Notes: generated from the letters alone by a model not told the origin. A DNA stretch of 64,000 nucleotides from Methylophilus rhizosphaerae (GCF_900100975.1 NZ_FNFX01000005.1:1-64000); one strand, 5' to 3'. Positions 45,801 to 55,416 are shown, counted from the stretch's first letter. A program made the numbers and translations.

Positions 45801-46172
45801 CTACAGAACAAAAATCTCCGCACGCCGGTTGCGTGGTTCCGGCACGCCGGGGGGCGTAGGGATCAGTGGCGCCTTGTCTCCGAAGTACTGCACATTCACC
45901 GGCAAGTCCGGCGCCATTTTCCGGAGTAGTTCCGCCACGGCATTGGCACGCCGTGCTGACAGTGCGAGATTGTAATCCGGCTTGCCAGCAGCATCGTCAT
46001 AACCGAACACGGTGACTTCCGTCGGCAGGCGGGCGCGCACCACCTGCAGGACTTCAGGCAGCAAGGTAATGCGGCTACCTGTCCCGGCACAACCGGAAAG
46101 CATGGCCAGCAGCCCTAACAGGACGACGGAAAATAAATGCTTGGGATGTTTCAATACGAGAAAAGATGACAT
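45801..46172 (-). CDS. OmpA-like lipoprotein
   Basis: 123 residues with a lipobox (LAMLSGC, about residue 28) and a C-terminal OmpA-like peptidoglycan-binding domain: EVTVFGYDDAAGKPDYN, LSARRANAVAELL, EPRNRRAEIFVL. Anchored in the outer membrane and bound to cell wall. It lies between fecR-like and CHASE2 genes on one strand with tight spacing; such FecR/OmpA/CHASE2 sets recur in proteobacteria as a signalling unit. Confidence 0.83.
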   Translation of the reverse strand: MSSFLVLKHPKHLFSVVLLGLLAMLSGCAGTGSRITLLPEVLQVVRARLPTEVTVFGYDDAAGKPDYNLALSARRANAVAELLRKMAPDLPVNVQYFGDKAPLIPTPPGVPEPRNRRAEIFVL

Positions 46173-46179
46173 GGCAGCC

Positions 46180-46623
46180 TCAATTCGCTTCAATCAGGAA
46201 ACGGGTTCCACGCACGCCTACCGTGGCAGTCGGCGTTTCCACCTTGACCGATTCTGGCGCCAGTTTGCCAATCTTGCCGGACTCATAAATGGCTGAACCT
46301 TTGGCCATATACAGCGAAAATGCGTATTTGTCAGCTTTAGGCTCAAATACATAATCCCGGATCAGGATATCCGCACCACTCCCCAGGGTCAGCAAGGTGC
46401 CATCCCTGAAAACAATCGCCGCGGTGGCCTTAGGTGCGGCAATCACCTGGTCATCAATCTGTAATGTGGTATCACTCGCCACGTCCAGCGTTTTTCCTGC
46501 GCGCATCACTTTAACGCTACCGGAAACACTTTTGACCAGCGCAACATGATCCCCTGCCGCCGCTGCAGGTGCAGCCAGGCAAGTAAGCCAGGCCAGGCTC
46601 AGCAGGCACAGAAATTTTTTCAT
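46180..46623 (-). CDS. FecR-domain periplasmic protein
   Basis: 147 residues with a signal peptide (about 1-23, AAAAG) and a FecR domain (about 30-140; VSGSVKVMRAGKTLDVASD, ETPTATVGVRGTRFLIE). It is the first gene of the FecR/OmpA/CHASE2-HD-GYP set, with the OmpA gene seven bases downstream. CGGGAGAG precedes the ATG at 46623. It probably senses or scaffolds in the periplasm. 46624-46922 holds no gene. Confidence 0.87.
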   Translation of the reverse strand: MKKFLCLLSLAWLTCLAAPAAAAGDHVALVKSVSGSVKVMRAGKTLDVASDTTLQIDDQVIAAPKATAAIVFRDGTLLTLGSGADILIRDYVFEPKADKYAFSLYMAKGSAIYESGKIGKLAPESVKVETPTATVGVRGTRFLIEAN

Positions 46624-46922
46624 TGGACTCTCCCGGAATAAGGCATGCAACCTCGAACAAGCAGCGTCAATACCAGTGTATGGCAAAGTAATGCCGGGTC
46701 ACACAACGATACTGCTGATCATGATGTGATATCGGCACCGTAGCCCTGATACTTGAACCAAATCATCGACCAAACGGGTCAAAATGACCAGCAGTATTAA
46801 AAAAATTTACCTTGCTGGTTCAGCAGGATACCTGTCAGGCCATCGCCTGCCGGTAATGCGGGAAAAGTATGGAAAACATCGCTATTCAGGTGGATTCACC
46901 CGATAGAAAACAGGCACGATTT

Positions 46923-47168
46923 CTATTGCCCGGATTTCTTCCAGGCGCCTGATTTTTTCCAGGTATAGGTACCGCAAGTGATAAGGTAAAGAATGGCAGA
47001 GAAGATGTTGAGTACCGGGACCATGCTACGGAACGCCAGAAAAAACGCCTTACTAATGGCGTGCCTGGTGGTCGCGAATTTGCAGTTACGGAACTCCAGC
47101 AGCCCGCCAATGGCAGAGATGCACAGCGGGATCAGATAGAATGCAGACAACACTTTAAAATCCATCAT
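46923..47168 (-). CDS. Small membrane protein
   Basis: 81 residues with two hydrophobic segments (about 5-24 and 48-66), with CGGAG before the tandem ATG. No family recognised. It lies upstream of the FecR operon on the same strand, about 300 bases away, so it is probably separate. Confidence 0.5.
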   Translation of the reverse strand: MMDFKVLSAFYLIPLCISAIGGLLEFRNCKFATTRHAISKAFFLAFRSMVPVLNIFSAILYLITCGTYTWKKSGAWKKSGQ

Positions 47169-47320
47169 TTGTTTACTCCGTATTTTTCAATGGATGCACT
47201 TGTTCAACCAGGATGACATGCATTGTATCTCATCGCCGGCGCGTGATTGATTCTGCACAACCGGAATCTTGCGGAGGCGTGCTGTTCAGCAAAGAAGGAT
47301 AGTTTGTTGCCGGTGACTTT

Positions 47321-47566
47321 TTAATCGCGCAGGGTATTCCGGCCTGGCGGCACGGCCGTATGCGCAGGTTGTTTTTCTATGGCATTGTCATGGGTAGCTG
47401 GCGGTGTACGCTGAGGCGGTTGTTCCGGTGCCTCGCCCAAGGAAACCATGGCCACAATTGCGCCAATGGAAAGAACCAGCAATGCAAACCCCACCACGCC
47501 TGCGGCAATGGCGATAAGCGAAATGGCACTACTGGATGTCTGGCTGGAAACTGTCGGTTGCGTCAT
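47321..47566 (-). CDS. Small single-span membrane protein, start uncertain
   Basis: 81 residues from the ATG at 47566: a hydrophobic segment (about 13-40, LIAIAAGVVGFALLVLSIGA) and a Pro-rich tail. The open frame continues upstream through a Cys-rich hydrophobic stretch to 47671 (TTG) and beyond, so the protein may be longer. No ribosome site supports either start. ATTCCTACA at 47781-47773 reads toward it. Confidence 0.4.
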   Translation of the reverse strand: MTQPTVSSQTSSSAISLIAIAAGVVGFALLVLSIGAIVAMVSLGEAPEQPPQRTPPATHDNAIEKQPAHTAVPPGRNTLRD

Positions 47567-47772
47567 GCCGGGCACGCTCACACATTGACGGCTACATGCC
47601 GCAATCCAAACCGCACAATCAATAAAACAACTGGCATAACACGCTCCGGCAATCACGCCAGCGATTGCCAAACACGAAGCAATGCTGAGCGTTATCTCAT
47701 GAATAAACTCGAGGGAAGCTCTATCATGCGGGCGTGCGACGCATCAATGTAGACAGTTGCCGCTGAATTTTC

Positions 47773-47781
47773 TGTAGGAAT
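47773..47781 (-). promoter_or_regulatory. ATTCCTACA motif before small membrane gene
   Basis: Exact ATTCCTACA preceded by GG, about 100 bases before the possible TTG start at 47671 and 207 before the ATG at 47566. It is the only member of the motif set outside 7-17 kb. Confidence 0.35.
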
Positions 47782-47845
47782 CCGCAGACAATAAAAGCCC
47801 GGCGGATATGCAGCCATGCCTGCAGTGCATATCCGGCGCCAGCTA

Positions 47846-48274
47846 TTACTTACGCAGGCTGACCGCCAGGCGGTTCAAGGCGTTCATGGTGATAATGGTA
47901 AAAGTCAGGTCGGAGATTTCAGTATCGGTGAAATGCGGTTTGAGTGCCGCAAACACTTCGTCTGACGTGCCTGAAGTCGTGATATGTGTGACCGCATCGG
48001 CCCAGGCCAGCGCGGCGCGTTCTTTTTCCGTGTACTGGTCACTGACCTGCCAGCCGCCGACCTGGTCAATCCGTGCATCAGGTTCACCAGCCGCGCGCAG
48101 GGCCTTGGCATGCAGCCCGAGGCAATAGGCACAGCCATTGATCTGTGAAACGCGCAGGTAAATTAATTCCACCAGTGCTTTGCCCAAAGTACTTTGTTCC
48201 AGTTGCTGATTCAGTGTGGTGTAGTTTTTCATCAGCGCAGGAGAAAGCTCCCAGAATGCCAGGCGTAGTGTCAT
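47846..48274 (-). CDS. AhpD-like carboxymuconolactone decarboxylase family protein
   Basis: 142 residues with the AhpD motif CAYCLGLHAKAL (Cys pair and His). Probable peroxidase or thiol oxidoreductase. AGGAAAC precedes the ATG at 48274. It is followed by no gene and preceded by the azoreductase gene on the same strand with a 36-base gap, so the two and the acetyltransferase form an operon likely answering to electrophiles or quinones. Confidence 0.87.
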   Translation of the reverse strand: MTLRLAFWELSPALMKNYTTLNQQLEQSTLGKALVELIYLRVSQINGCAYCLGLHAKALRAAGEPDARIDQVGGWQVSDQYTEKERAALAWADAVTHITTSGTSDEVFAALKPHFTDTEISDLTFTIITMNALNRLAVSLRK

Positions 48275-48310
48275 GATGTTTCCTTTCAGATTCAAAAAAT
48301 AACTGAATAA

Positions 48311-48943
48311 TTAAATGGTTGTAGATGTAAGTGTTGCCAGGATGGCCTGTGTGCGCAGCTGCGCAGCGCTCACCGCCTGTTCAGCCGCTGCCGGGCCATG
48401 GTTCATGGCTTCCAGGTAAATGAATTCAATACGGGTAATGCCAACCGTGCGCAGGATTTCGGTCAGATAGGGCGTCAGGAAATCCGGTTGCCAGGCCGGT
48501 TGCGCAGAATGATGGCCGCCAGACGACACGATGATATAAGTGTGCTTGTCACCAATCAGGCCAACCTTGCCTTGCGGCGTCAACCTGATGGTACGGTGCG
48601 CACGTACCACATGATCTACCCAGGCCTTGAGCACGGAAGGCAGCGTAAAGTTATGCATGGGCGTGGCGATCACCAGCACATCGCTAGCCTCCAGCTCCTC
48701 AATCAGGGTGTCTGACAGGCGCAGGGCTTCCTGCTCGGCCTCGTTGCGCGCACCTTCCTGTTTCTCTGATGCCAGTGTATGCGCATGCGTGACATGCGGC
48801 AGCGGCGCACGACCAAGATCCCTCAGCACCACATTGGCCGGTGACAAAACCTCCTGTAATTGGGTCACAAACGACTCGGCAAATGTGCCGCTATAAGAGC
48901 CGCTTGTTTTTGGGCTGCAGCGGATAAACAGGATATTTTTCAT
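48311..48943 (-). CDS. azoR: FMN-dependent NADH-azoreductase
   Basis: 210 residues, flavodoxin-like. RCSPKTSGSYSG (FMN phosphate site), PMHNFTLPSVLKAWVDHVVR and SSGGHHSAQPAWQPDF are typical of AzoR. It reduces quinones and azo compounds with NADH, a detoxification role. It overlaps none; the acetyltransferase gene ends one base upstream of its start. Confidence 0.92.
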   Translation of the reverse strand: MKNILFIRCSPKTSGSYSGTFAESFVTQLQEVLSPANVVLRDLGRAPLPHVTHAHTLASEKQEGARNEAEQEALRLSDTLIEELEASDVLVIATPMHNFTLPSVLKAWVDHVVRAHRTIRLTPQGKVGLIGDKHTYIIVSSGGHHSAQPAWQPDFLTPYLTEILRTVGITRIEFIYLEAMNHGPAAAEQAVSAAQLRTQAILATLTSTTI

Positions 48944-48944
48944 G

Positions 48945-49418
48945 TTAACTCCCTAATTCCAGCTTAATTCCTGCTTCATAGACAAAATGCATACCGGTGG
49001 CCAGCATGCCCATACGGTAATAAAAACGCTGTGCCAGCGCATTGCCCAGTCCGGTATCCAGAATCACCCGGCTGTAATGCTGTGTTTTTGCCAACTCAAA
49101 AATAAACTGCAACAAGCGCTCGCCCAGTTTCTGGCCGCGATGGTTGGCAGTGGTAACCAAATCATCCACGTAAATAAAATGGCCATGAATCAGCATTTCC
49201 TTGTCGCGATACCCGGCCAGCGCGATGGGAACGTCATCTTCCAGTGCGGCCAGCAGGCGATATCCGCGTGTTTGCATACGCTGCACTTGCGCCAGGAAGC
49301 TTTCCGCGCTGGCAAGATTGGGGCGCAACTCGCGCATGACATTGAAGCAGGCCAGAATCTCGGCCTCGCTCTCGGCGTGTTTGAGAGCGAGCTGCGTACG
49401 GGCAGCGTGTGTTGTCAT
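48945..49418 (-). CDS. GNAT-family N-acetyltransferase
   Basis: 157 residues with the GNAT acetyl-CoA motif region HFIYVDDLVTTANHRGQKLG and ERLLQFIFELAKTQHYSRVI. Substrate unknown. It is the first gene of a three-gene minus-strand set with azoR and an AhpD-like gene and is divergent from the MocR regulator at 49524, which may control them. Confidence 0.88.
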   Translation of the reverse strand: MTTHAARTQLALKHAESEAEILACFNVMRELRPNLASAESFLAQVQRMQTRGYRLLAALEDDVPIALAGYRDKEMLIHGHFIYVDDLVTTANHRGQKLGERLLQFIFELAKTQHYSRVILDTGLGNALAQRFYYRMGMLATGMHFVYEAGIKLELGS

Positions 49419-49523
49419 GTTTACCTCCCGGTGATTGATTGTCAGGTACGCACTTTAACCAGTTGGTGACATAATGAGCAGAGCCATGTTTTCACAAAAC
49501 AACTGGGCCATGATGAGGGCAAC

Positions 49524-50939
49524 ATGAATATTCATTTCGACGCAAACCACTCGCAGCCAATCTACCTGCAGATATACCAGCGCTTCCGTGAAGCCATTGC
49601 CGAAGGCCTGCTCAAACCCGGTGATCGTGTACCTTCGTTGCGCAGCCTGGCTGCCGAACTGAACCTCGCCCGGGGCACGGTGGAAACCGCCTATGCAATG
49701 CTGCTGGGTGAAGGTTACTTCCTGTCACGTGGCCAGGCCGGTACTGTCATCGCCCCGTTTTTAAGCGCACATCCCATACAACATGTTCTTACCGGGGCAT
49801 TACCCCACGCACCTTCCCTGCCATTTCACAGCCAGGGCACCCGCCCGCCACCGCTCAGCCTGGGCTTGCCCGCGCTGGATGCATTTCCACGCAAACTCTG
49901 GTCCAAACTCGGCTGCCAGATTCTGAAGTCGGCCACGGCGGCGGATATGGCCTACCCCTCCCCGCTTGGCTTGATGCCCCTGCGCACGGCATTGGCCGCC
50001 TACCTGAATGTCTCCCGTGGCATTTATTGCACGCCTGCCCAGGTCATCATCACCGATGGCTATAGAGGCTCGCTGGACCTGATATGCCGTGCCTTCCTGT
50101 CACCCGGCGATCAGGTCTGGATGGAGGATCCGGGCTACCCTGCCGCCTCGGCACTGATGCGCGCCGCCGGTGGCAACATTGTGGCTGTGCCGGTGGATCA
50201 GGCGGGGATGGTAGTGAGTAGCGGCATTGCAAAAGCACCACAGGCACGTATGGCCGTGGTGACGCCATCGCACCAAAGCCCCTTGGGCGTGACTTTATCG
50301 CTGGAACGACGGTTGGCATTACTGGAATGGGCTGCCAGCCAGCAGGCCTGGATCATCGAAGATGATTACGACGGTGAATATCGCTACACCTCGCGCCCGC
50401 TGCCCGCCCTCAAAAGCCTGGATGCCCAGGATCGCGTCATTTACTGCGGCACCCTGAGCAAAGTGCTGTCACCAGCGCTCCGGCTCGCCTATGTGGTGAT
50501 TCCCGCAGCACAGGTCAACCATCTCGAACACATCTGCCAGATTTTCCAGAATGGCTGCCCGTGGTTAACACAGGCCACGGTCGCCGCATTTTTCAACCAG
50601 GGTCATTTTTCCAGGCACCTGAAAAAAATGCGTTCACTCTACAAGCAGCGGCGGGAACTGCTCACCCAGGCACTCACGGAAGTTTTTGGTCAGGAAGTAC
50701 GCATAGAATTGCAGGCAGGCGGCATGCACCTGGTGGTACGTCTTAATAAGGATGCTGACGACCAATACCTGGTGCAGCACCTCAACGAAGCTGGCCTGGC
50801 AGTAAAAGCACTTTCGGACTGGACACTGGAGTATCCCTGCGGGCATGGCCTGGTCATGAGTTTCACCAATGTGCACTCACTCATCTATGCCAGGGAGCTT
50901 GCACAACGTATGCGGCAAGTGGTGATGGCGAACGGGTAA
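49524..50939 (+). CDS. MocR/PdxR-type GntR-aminotransferase regulator
   Basis: 471 residues: GntR winged helix (about 1-75; PIYLQIYQRFREAIAEGLLK, LAAELNLARGTVETAYAM) and an aminotransferase class I-like domain (about 110-465; VTPSHQSPLGVTLSLERRL, EDDYDGEYRY, and the PLP lysine in YCGTLSKVLSPALRLAY). PLP-binding regulator. It may regulate the divergent acetyltransferase operon. It converges on another MocR gene. Confidence 0.9.
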   Translation: MNIHFDANHSQPIYLQIYQRFREAIAEGLLKPGDRVPSLRSLAAELNLARGTVETAYAMLLGEGYFLSRGQAGTVIAPFLSAHPIQHVLTGALPHAPSLPFHSQGTRPPPLSLGLPALDAFPRKLWSKLGCQILKSATAADMAYPSPLGLMPLRTALAAYLNVSRGIYCTPAQVIITDGYRGSLDLICRAFLSPGDQVWMEDPGYPAASALMRAAGGNIVAVPVDQAGMVVSSGIAKAPQARMAVVTPSHQSPLGVTLSLERRLALLEWAASQQAWIIEDDYDGEYRYTSRPLPALKSLDAQDRVIYCGTLSKVLSPALRLAYVVIPAAQVNHLEHICQIFQNGCPWLTQATVAAFFNQGHFSRHLKKMRSLYKQRRELLTQALTEVFGQEVRIELQAGGMHLVVRLNKDADDQYLVQHLNEAGLAVKALSDWTLEYPCGHGLVMSFTNVHSLIYARELAQRMRQVVMANG

Positions 50940-50953
50940 TGCAGCTATATGCC

Positions 50954-52399
50954 TTACTCTGAACTGGTTCTGGCTGACTTGTCTGCCGCCAGCATCTCGC
51001 AGGCAAGTGCGCCGACATCGCGCACGGCCTGCTCTATGGTCAATGTCCACAAGTGGCTGAAGTTCAGGCGAATATAGTGGGTGAGGTCTTTTTTGCGTGA
51101 GAAAATCGTGCCTGGCGCGACGGTGATGCCGTTGTCGATGGCAGCCCGGTACAAAGCCAGTGCATCCAGTGCCGGTGGCAGCCTGACCCAGATGACGTAG
51201 CCACCCTGCGGCTCGGACAGTTGCGTGCCTGCCGGGAAACTTTGCTCGATCACGTTGCGTATCAGGACATAATTTGAACGCAGGGTGTGCCGCAATTGCT
51301 TCAGGTGCTGCTCAAAACTGTCGCGCTGCATGAATTTGGCAATGGCGATTTGCGGGGCCGGCGGCAGTGACAGGCTGCTGAGGAACATCAGCCGTTCGAC
51401 TTCCTGCCGGTAACGTCCGGCATGGGTCCAGCCCACGCGGTAACCGGGTGCCAGTGATTTGGAAAATGACGAGCAGTGCAGCACCATGCCTGCGCGGTCA
51501 AACGCCTTGGCAGGTAATGGCGGCTCATCACTGAAATACAGTTCACTGTAGACATCGTCTTCAATCAGCGGAATCTGCTGTTCTGCCAGCAAGGCCACCA
51601 GCGCCTGTTTTTTGACATTCGGCATGACAAAGCCCAGCGGGTTCTGGAAATTGCAGGTGAGGATCACAGCGGCAATGCGCACCTCGGCCATCATAGTTCG
51701 CAAAGCTTCCAGGTCGATACCGGATGCGGGGTCTGTCGCCAGCTCCACCACGTGCATGCCCAGGCGTTCCACCGTGTGTGCCAGTGCATAATAGCCGGGC
51801 GACTCCAGCGCAATGGTATCGCCAGCCTTGGCCACGGCTTGCAGGCACAGGGTGATCGCTTCGGTCGCGCCATGCGTGATGACGATATCCTCCGGCGACA
51901 CATCCATGCCGTTGGCCAGGTAACGGCGGGCAATCTGCTGACGCAAGCGTTCGTTGCCGGGCGGCAGGTCGCTCAGAATGCCCCACTCACCCTCATCACC
52001 CGTCAGAGCCTTCTGGTACTGGTGGATTTTCTTGAGCGGGAACAATTGTGGATCGGGAAATGGCGACCCCAGCGGCACGGTGCCGAACTCGCGGATGGAT
52101 TTGAGCGTAGTCAGTACCAGGTTGCCCGCATCTATTTCAGCAAGGTTAATATCCTTGGCGAGCGGGGAAGCCTGCCGCTGCTGCAGGCGCTGGCGTGGGG
52201 TGACGTAATAGCCGGACTGCGGGTGGCTGCTGATAATGCCATCCTGCTCCAGCAAGAGATAGGCGCGTAACACCGTGCTGATGCTGAGCTCGTATTTCTG
52301 GCTGGCCTGCCGTACCGAGAAAATCCTGTCTCCCGGCCGCAACACGCCTTCATCAATCATTGCACGTATGCGGGCGGCAAACGAGACATAAAGCTTCAT
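50954..52399 (-). CDS. MocR-type GntR-aminotransferase regulator
   Basis: 481 residues: GntR domain (about 1-75; VRQASQKYELSISTVLRAYL) and aminotransferase domain (about 105-460; THGATEAITLCLQAVAKAGD, EDDVYSELYF, and the PLP lysine in CSSFSKSLAPGYRVGW). Role unknown. It faces the previous MocR gene tail to tail with only 14 bases between. Confidence 0.9.
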   Translation of the reverse strand: MKLYVSFAARIRAMIDEGVLRPGDRIFSVRQASQKYELSISTVLRAYLLLEQDGIISSHPQSGYYVTPRQRLQQRQASPLAKDINLAEIDAGNLVLTTLKSIREFGTVPLGSPFPDPQLFPLKKIHQYQKALTGDEGEWGILSDLPPGNERLRQQIARRYLANGMDVSPEDIVITHGATEAITLCLQAVAKAGDTIALESPGYYALAHTVERLGMHVVELATDPASGIDLEALRTMMAEVRIAAVILTCNFQNPLGFVMPNVKKQALVALLAEQQIPLIEDDVYSELYFSDEPPLPAKAFDRAGMVLHCSSFSKSLAPGYRVGWTHAGRYRQEVERLMFLSSLSLPPAPQIAIAKFMQRDSFEQHLKQLRHTLRSNYVLIRNVIEQSFPAGTQLSEPQGGYVIWVRLPPALDALALYRAAIDNGITVAPGTIFSRKKDLTHYIRLNFSHLWTLTIEQAVRDVGALACEMLAADKSARTSSE

Positions 52400-52489
52400 G
52401 GGTAGCCAGGCAGGGAGGAGTTTTGATGCCGGCCATTATACTTCAGCCATCTGCGGCACGGCTGAAGTTTTGCAGCGGTGGCAGGCCCT

Positions 52490-52816
52490 TTAAGTAAGCT
52501 GTAATGCCAGCGAAACCTCTTCGCCTTGCGGTGTAAGTACAGCCACCAGCCGGTCTTTCTGCACGGAGATTTCCACCAGTGCCTGCTCGCTTAAAGCCGT
52601 CATCAGGCGTTGCAGCGTACTCATGCGCAAACCCAGGCGTTTGCAGATCACGGCCAGCGAAATATGCCCACGACCCTGTTCGTGCTCTGCATGCAGCAGT
52701 TCCAGGATACCCAGCATCAGCACGGTACTGTTATCCAGCGAGGCATATTCCGGGACAACATCTTCCTGCACGGAAGCTTCATCAGGCACAGATTCATGAC
52801 GGGATTCAAACAGCAT
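52490..52816 (-). CDS. Small helix-turn-helix-like protein coupled to formate dehydrogenase homologue
   Basis: 108 residues. The region about 30-95 (VLMLGILELLHAEHEQG, LAVICKRLGLRMSTLQRLMT, LVEISVQKDRLVAVLTP) has the shape of a winged helix-turn-helix. Its start overlaps the stop of the large oxidoreductase by 11 bases, so it is translationally coupled. A small gene follows fdh4A in Methylobacterium (fdh4B), so an accessory role is possible. Identity is inference. Confidence 0.7.
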   Translation of the reverse strand: MLFESRHESVPDEASVQEDVVPEYASLDNSTVLMLGILELLHAEHEQGRGHISLAVICKRLGLRMSTLQRLMTALSEQALVEISVQKDRLVAVLTPQGEEVSLALQLT

Positions 52817-55130
52817 GAGGGACTCCAGGTGCAGTGGTTTTTTCGAGAATCACGGGAATGGATTTCGAAGTGGGTGTGCGCGAACCATCCGCGACGCTTT
52901 CCAGCGGCACCAGGTTATTGGTTTCCGGATAATAGCCACTCAGGCAGCCTGGCGGAATGTCATAGGAGACTACCAGGAACTTGTCTGCACGGCGTGTGAT
53001 GCCATCCTGCCAGACGCTGACCAGATTGACCCAGTCCCCTGCCTCCAGCCCCATGCGGGTGATATCCAGCGGATTCATGAAAACGACGCGACGCTGGCCA
53101 AACACGCCACGGTAACGGTCATCCATGCCGTAAATGGTAGTGTTGTACTGGTCATGCGAACGCGTGGTCATCAGGACGAACAACTGGTCGCCATATTGCT
53201 CGCGTGCCTGGTGGATAGGAGAGTTGCGGGGAATAGGCTGTAGTGTGAACTCAGCTTTGCCAGAGGGCGTATTCCAGATGCGCTCACTGGAAGGCACCGG
53301 CATGCGGAAACCGCCCGGCTGCTTGATACGCTCGTTGTAGTCTTTAAATGCCACTGGCATGGTCTGCTCAATGGCATCGCGAATCTTGCTGTAATCCTTG
53401 ATAAATGCCAGCCAGGGTGTTTTGCTCTGCTTGAGCGTGGCATGCGCCAGGCGTGCCACGATGGCAGGTTCGGACAGCAGATGCGGCGAAGCCGGCTTGT
53501 TCATGCCGTAAGAGATATGCACCATGCTCATGGAGTCTTCCACGGTCACCCCTTGCGGGCCGCTTTCCTGCGTATCGATTTCGGTTCGGCCCAGGCATGG
53601 CAGGATCAGCGCCTCTTTGCCATGTACCAGGTGGCTGCGGTTAAGTTTGGTGGTGACATGCGCGGTCAGGTCGCAATTGCGCATACCTTCCCAGGTGCGG
53701 TCGGTATCAGGGGTGGCAATCGAAAAATTACCGCCCAGGCCAAAGAATACTTTGCCCTTGCCGTCTATCATGGCCTGGATGGCGCCGACAGCATCGTAGC
53801 CCGGCGTTTTGGGCACCTGGATGCCAAATACGCGCTCCAGGCTTTCGAGAAACTCTAATGGCATCTTTTCATAAATGCCCACGGTACGGTTGCCCTGCAC
53901 ATTGCTATGACCGCGCACCGGGCACAAGCCCGCACCTTCCTTGCCAATATTGCCGCGCAGCAGCATCAGGTTCACCATCGTTTTAATCGTGGCAACGCCA
54001 TGCTTGTGCTGGGTAATGCCCATGCCCCAGGTAGCAATCACACAGTCACCTGTGGCGTAGATACGTGCGACTTCCGCAATCTGTGCCAGCGGCACACCGG
54101 ACTCTTCCACAATGACATCCCAGTTTTCCTGGCGCGCATCTTCGGCAATCGCCTCGAAATTGTTGGTATGCTGCCGGATAAACTCCTGGTCTACTACACG
54201 TTCGCTGCCCTGTTTGATCGCCTCGTCATCCCACTGGATGACGAATTTGATCATGCCCTTGATCAGTGCCAGGTCGCCACCCAACTTGGGTTGCACAAAC
54301 ATATCGCTGATTCTACTGCCCTTGAAAGACAGCATATCGAACGGGCTTTGCGGGTCGGCAAAACGCTCAAGGCCGCGCTCTTTCAACGGGTTAATCGCCA
54401 CGATACGGGCGCCGCGTTTGGCGGCTTCGCGCAATTCACCCAGCATGCGCGGGTGGTTGGTGGCCGGGTTCTGGCCAAAAATCAGGATGGTGTCGGTATG
54501 CTCAAAATCATGCAGGGTCACCGAGCCTTTACCGATACCGACGGTTGGTGGCAACGCCATACTGGTAGATTCATGGCAGAGGTTGGAACAATCGGGGAAA
54601 TTATTGGTGCCGAACTCACGCACGAACAATTGATACAGGAACGCCGCTTCATTGCTGGCACGGCCAGAGGTATAAAAAATCGCCTCATTCGGGTCAGCCA
54701 GTGCATTCAGGTGGGCGGCAACCAGTTCGAATGCCCCGTCCCAGGAAATTTCTTCATATTTATCCGTGGCCGGGTTATAGCGCATCGGATGGGTCAGGCG
54801 ACCTTCATTTTCCAGCGCAAAATCGTCCCAGCCCATCAGTTCGGTCACCGTGTGATTGGCGAAAAATGCTGGCGGCACACGCTTGGCGGTCGCTTCTGCC
54901 GCCACGGCCTTCACACCGTTTTCACAGAACTCGAAGGTGGAGGTATGTTCCTTGTCCGGCCAGGCACAACCAGGGCAATCAAAGCCATCCGGCTGGTTCT
55001 GCGCCAGCAGCGTCATCACGCCCTTGACCGGAATCTTCTGTAACGCGAGCTGTGCGGCAACTTGCTTTAATGCCCCCCAACCGGCGGCTGGGTGGTGGTA
55101 TGGCTTGATGGAGGCTTTGGGTTGCGACAT
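52806..55130 (-). CDS. FdhF/YdeP-family molybdopterin oxidoreductase (formate dehydrogenase-like)
   Basis: 774 residues. An N-terminal cysteine site (FDCPGCAWPDKEH) for a [4Fe-4S] cluster and molybdopterin-guanine-dinucleotide binding segments (IFGQNPATNHPRMLGELREA; IVAINPLKERGLERF; CPVRGHSNVQGNRT) place it in the FdhF/YdeP group. The Fdh4A enzyme of methylotrophs belongs here, so formate oxidation as the last step of C1 dissimilation is plausible. No second subunit or fdhD is adjacent. No clear ribosome site before the ATG. Confidence 0.88.
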   Translation of the reverse strand: MSQPKASIKPYHHPAAGWGALKQVAAQLALQKIPVKGVMTLLAQNQPDGFDCPGCAWPDKEHTSTFEFCENGVKAVAAEATAKRVPPAFFANHTVTELMGWDDFALENEGRLTHPMRYNPATDKYEEISWDGAFELVAAHLNALADPNEAIFYTSGRASNEAAFLYQLFVREFGTNNFPDCSNLCHESTSMALPPTVGIGKGSVTLHDFEHTDTILIFGQNPATNHPRMLGELREAAKRGARIVAINPLKERGLERFADPQSPFDMLSFKGSRISDMFVQPKLGGDLALIKGMIKFVIQWDDEAIKQGSERVVDQEFIRQHTNNFEAIAEDARQENWDVIVEESGVPLAQIAEVARIYATGDCVIATWGMGITQHKHGVATIKTMVNLMLLRGNIGKEGAGLCPVRGHSNVQGNRTVGIYEKMPLEFLESLERVFGIQVPKTPGYDAVGAIQAMIDGKGKVFFGLGGNFSIATPDTDRTWEGMRNCDLTAHVTTKLNRSHLVHGKEALILPCLGRTEIDTQESGPQGVTVEDSMSMVHISYGMNKPASPHLLSEPAIVARLAHATLKQSKTPWLAFIKDYSKIRDAIEQTMPVAFKDYNERIKQPGGFRMPVPSSERIWNTPSGKAEFTLQPIPRNSPIHQAREQYGDQLFVLMTTRSHDQYNTTIYGMDDRYRGVFGQRRVVFMNPLDITRMGLEAGDWVNLVSVWQDGITRRADKFLVVSYDIPPGCLSGYYPETNNLVPLESVADGSRTPTSKSIPVILEKTTAPGVPHAV

Positions 55131-55416
55131 AAACTGTTTGCAAGGGCAAATCTTGCCCGCGTATCAATAGAAAACGACAAGGATGGCCATAGTAAGCAGG
55201 TAAGCGCAAGGAAACCAGATACAGAAGCCGGGAATTTTTAGGATACAGTTAGCGCCGGAACAGGCGATGGGAACGGCGCATTTAATCGCGCCATACATTG
55301 CAAATACGCCACTGCCGCAAGGGGATTTTGGTCACATATCCTCCCCGCACATTCCATTAAGGTCATTCATCGGGTTGCGCAGTAACCCCCTTTTTATATT
55401 AGAGGAGAAAGTGAAT

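Noticed and set aside
53907..55043. 378-codon plus-strand open frame
   Set aside because: It is antisense to the FdhF/YdeP gene, whose motifs and length are convincing.
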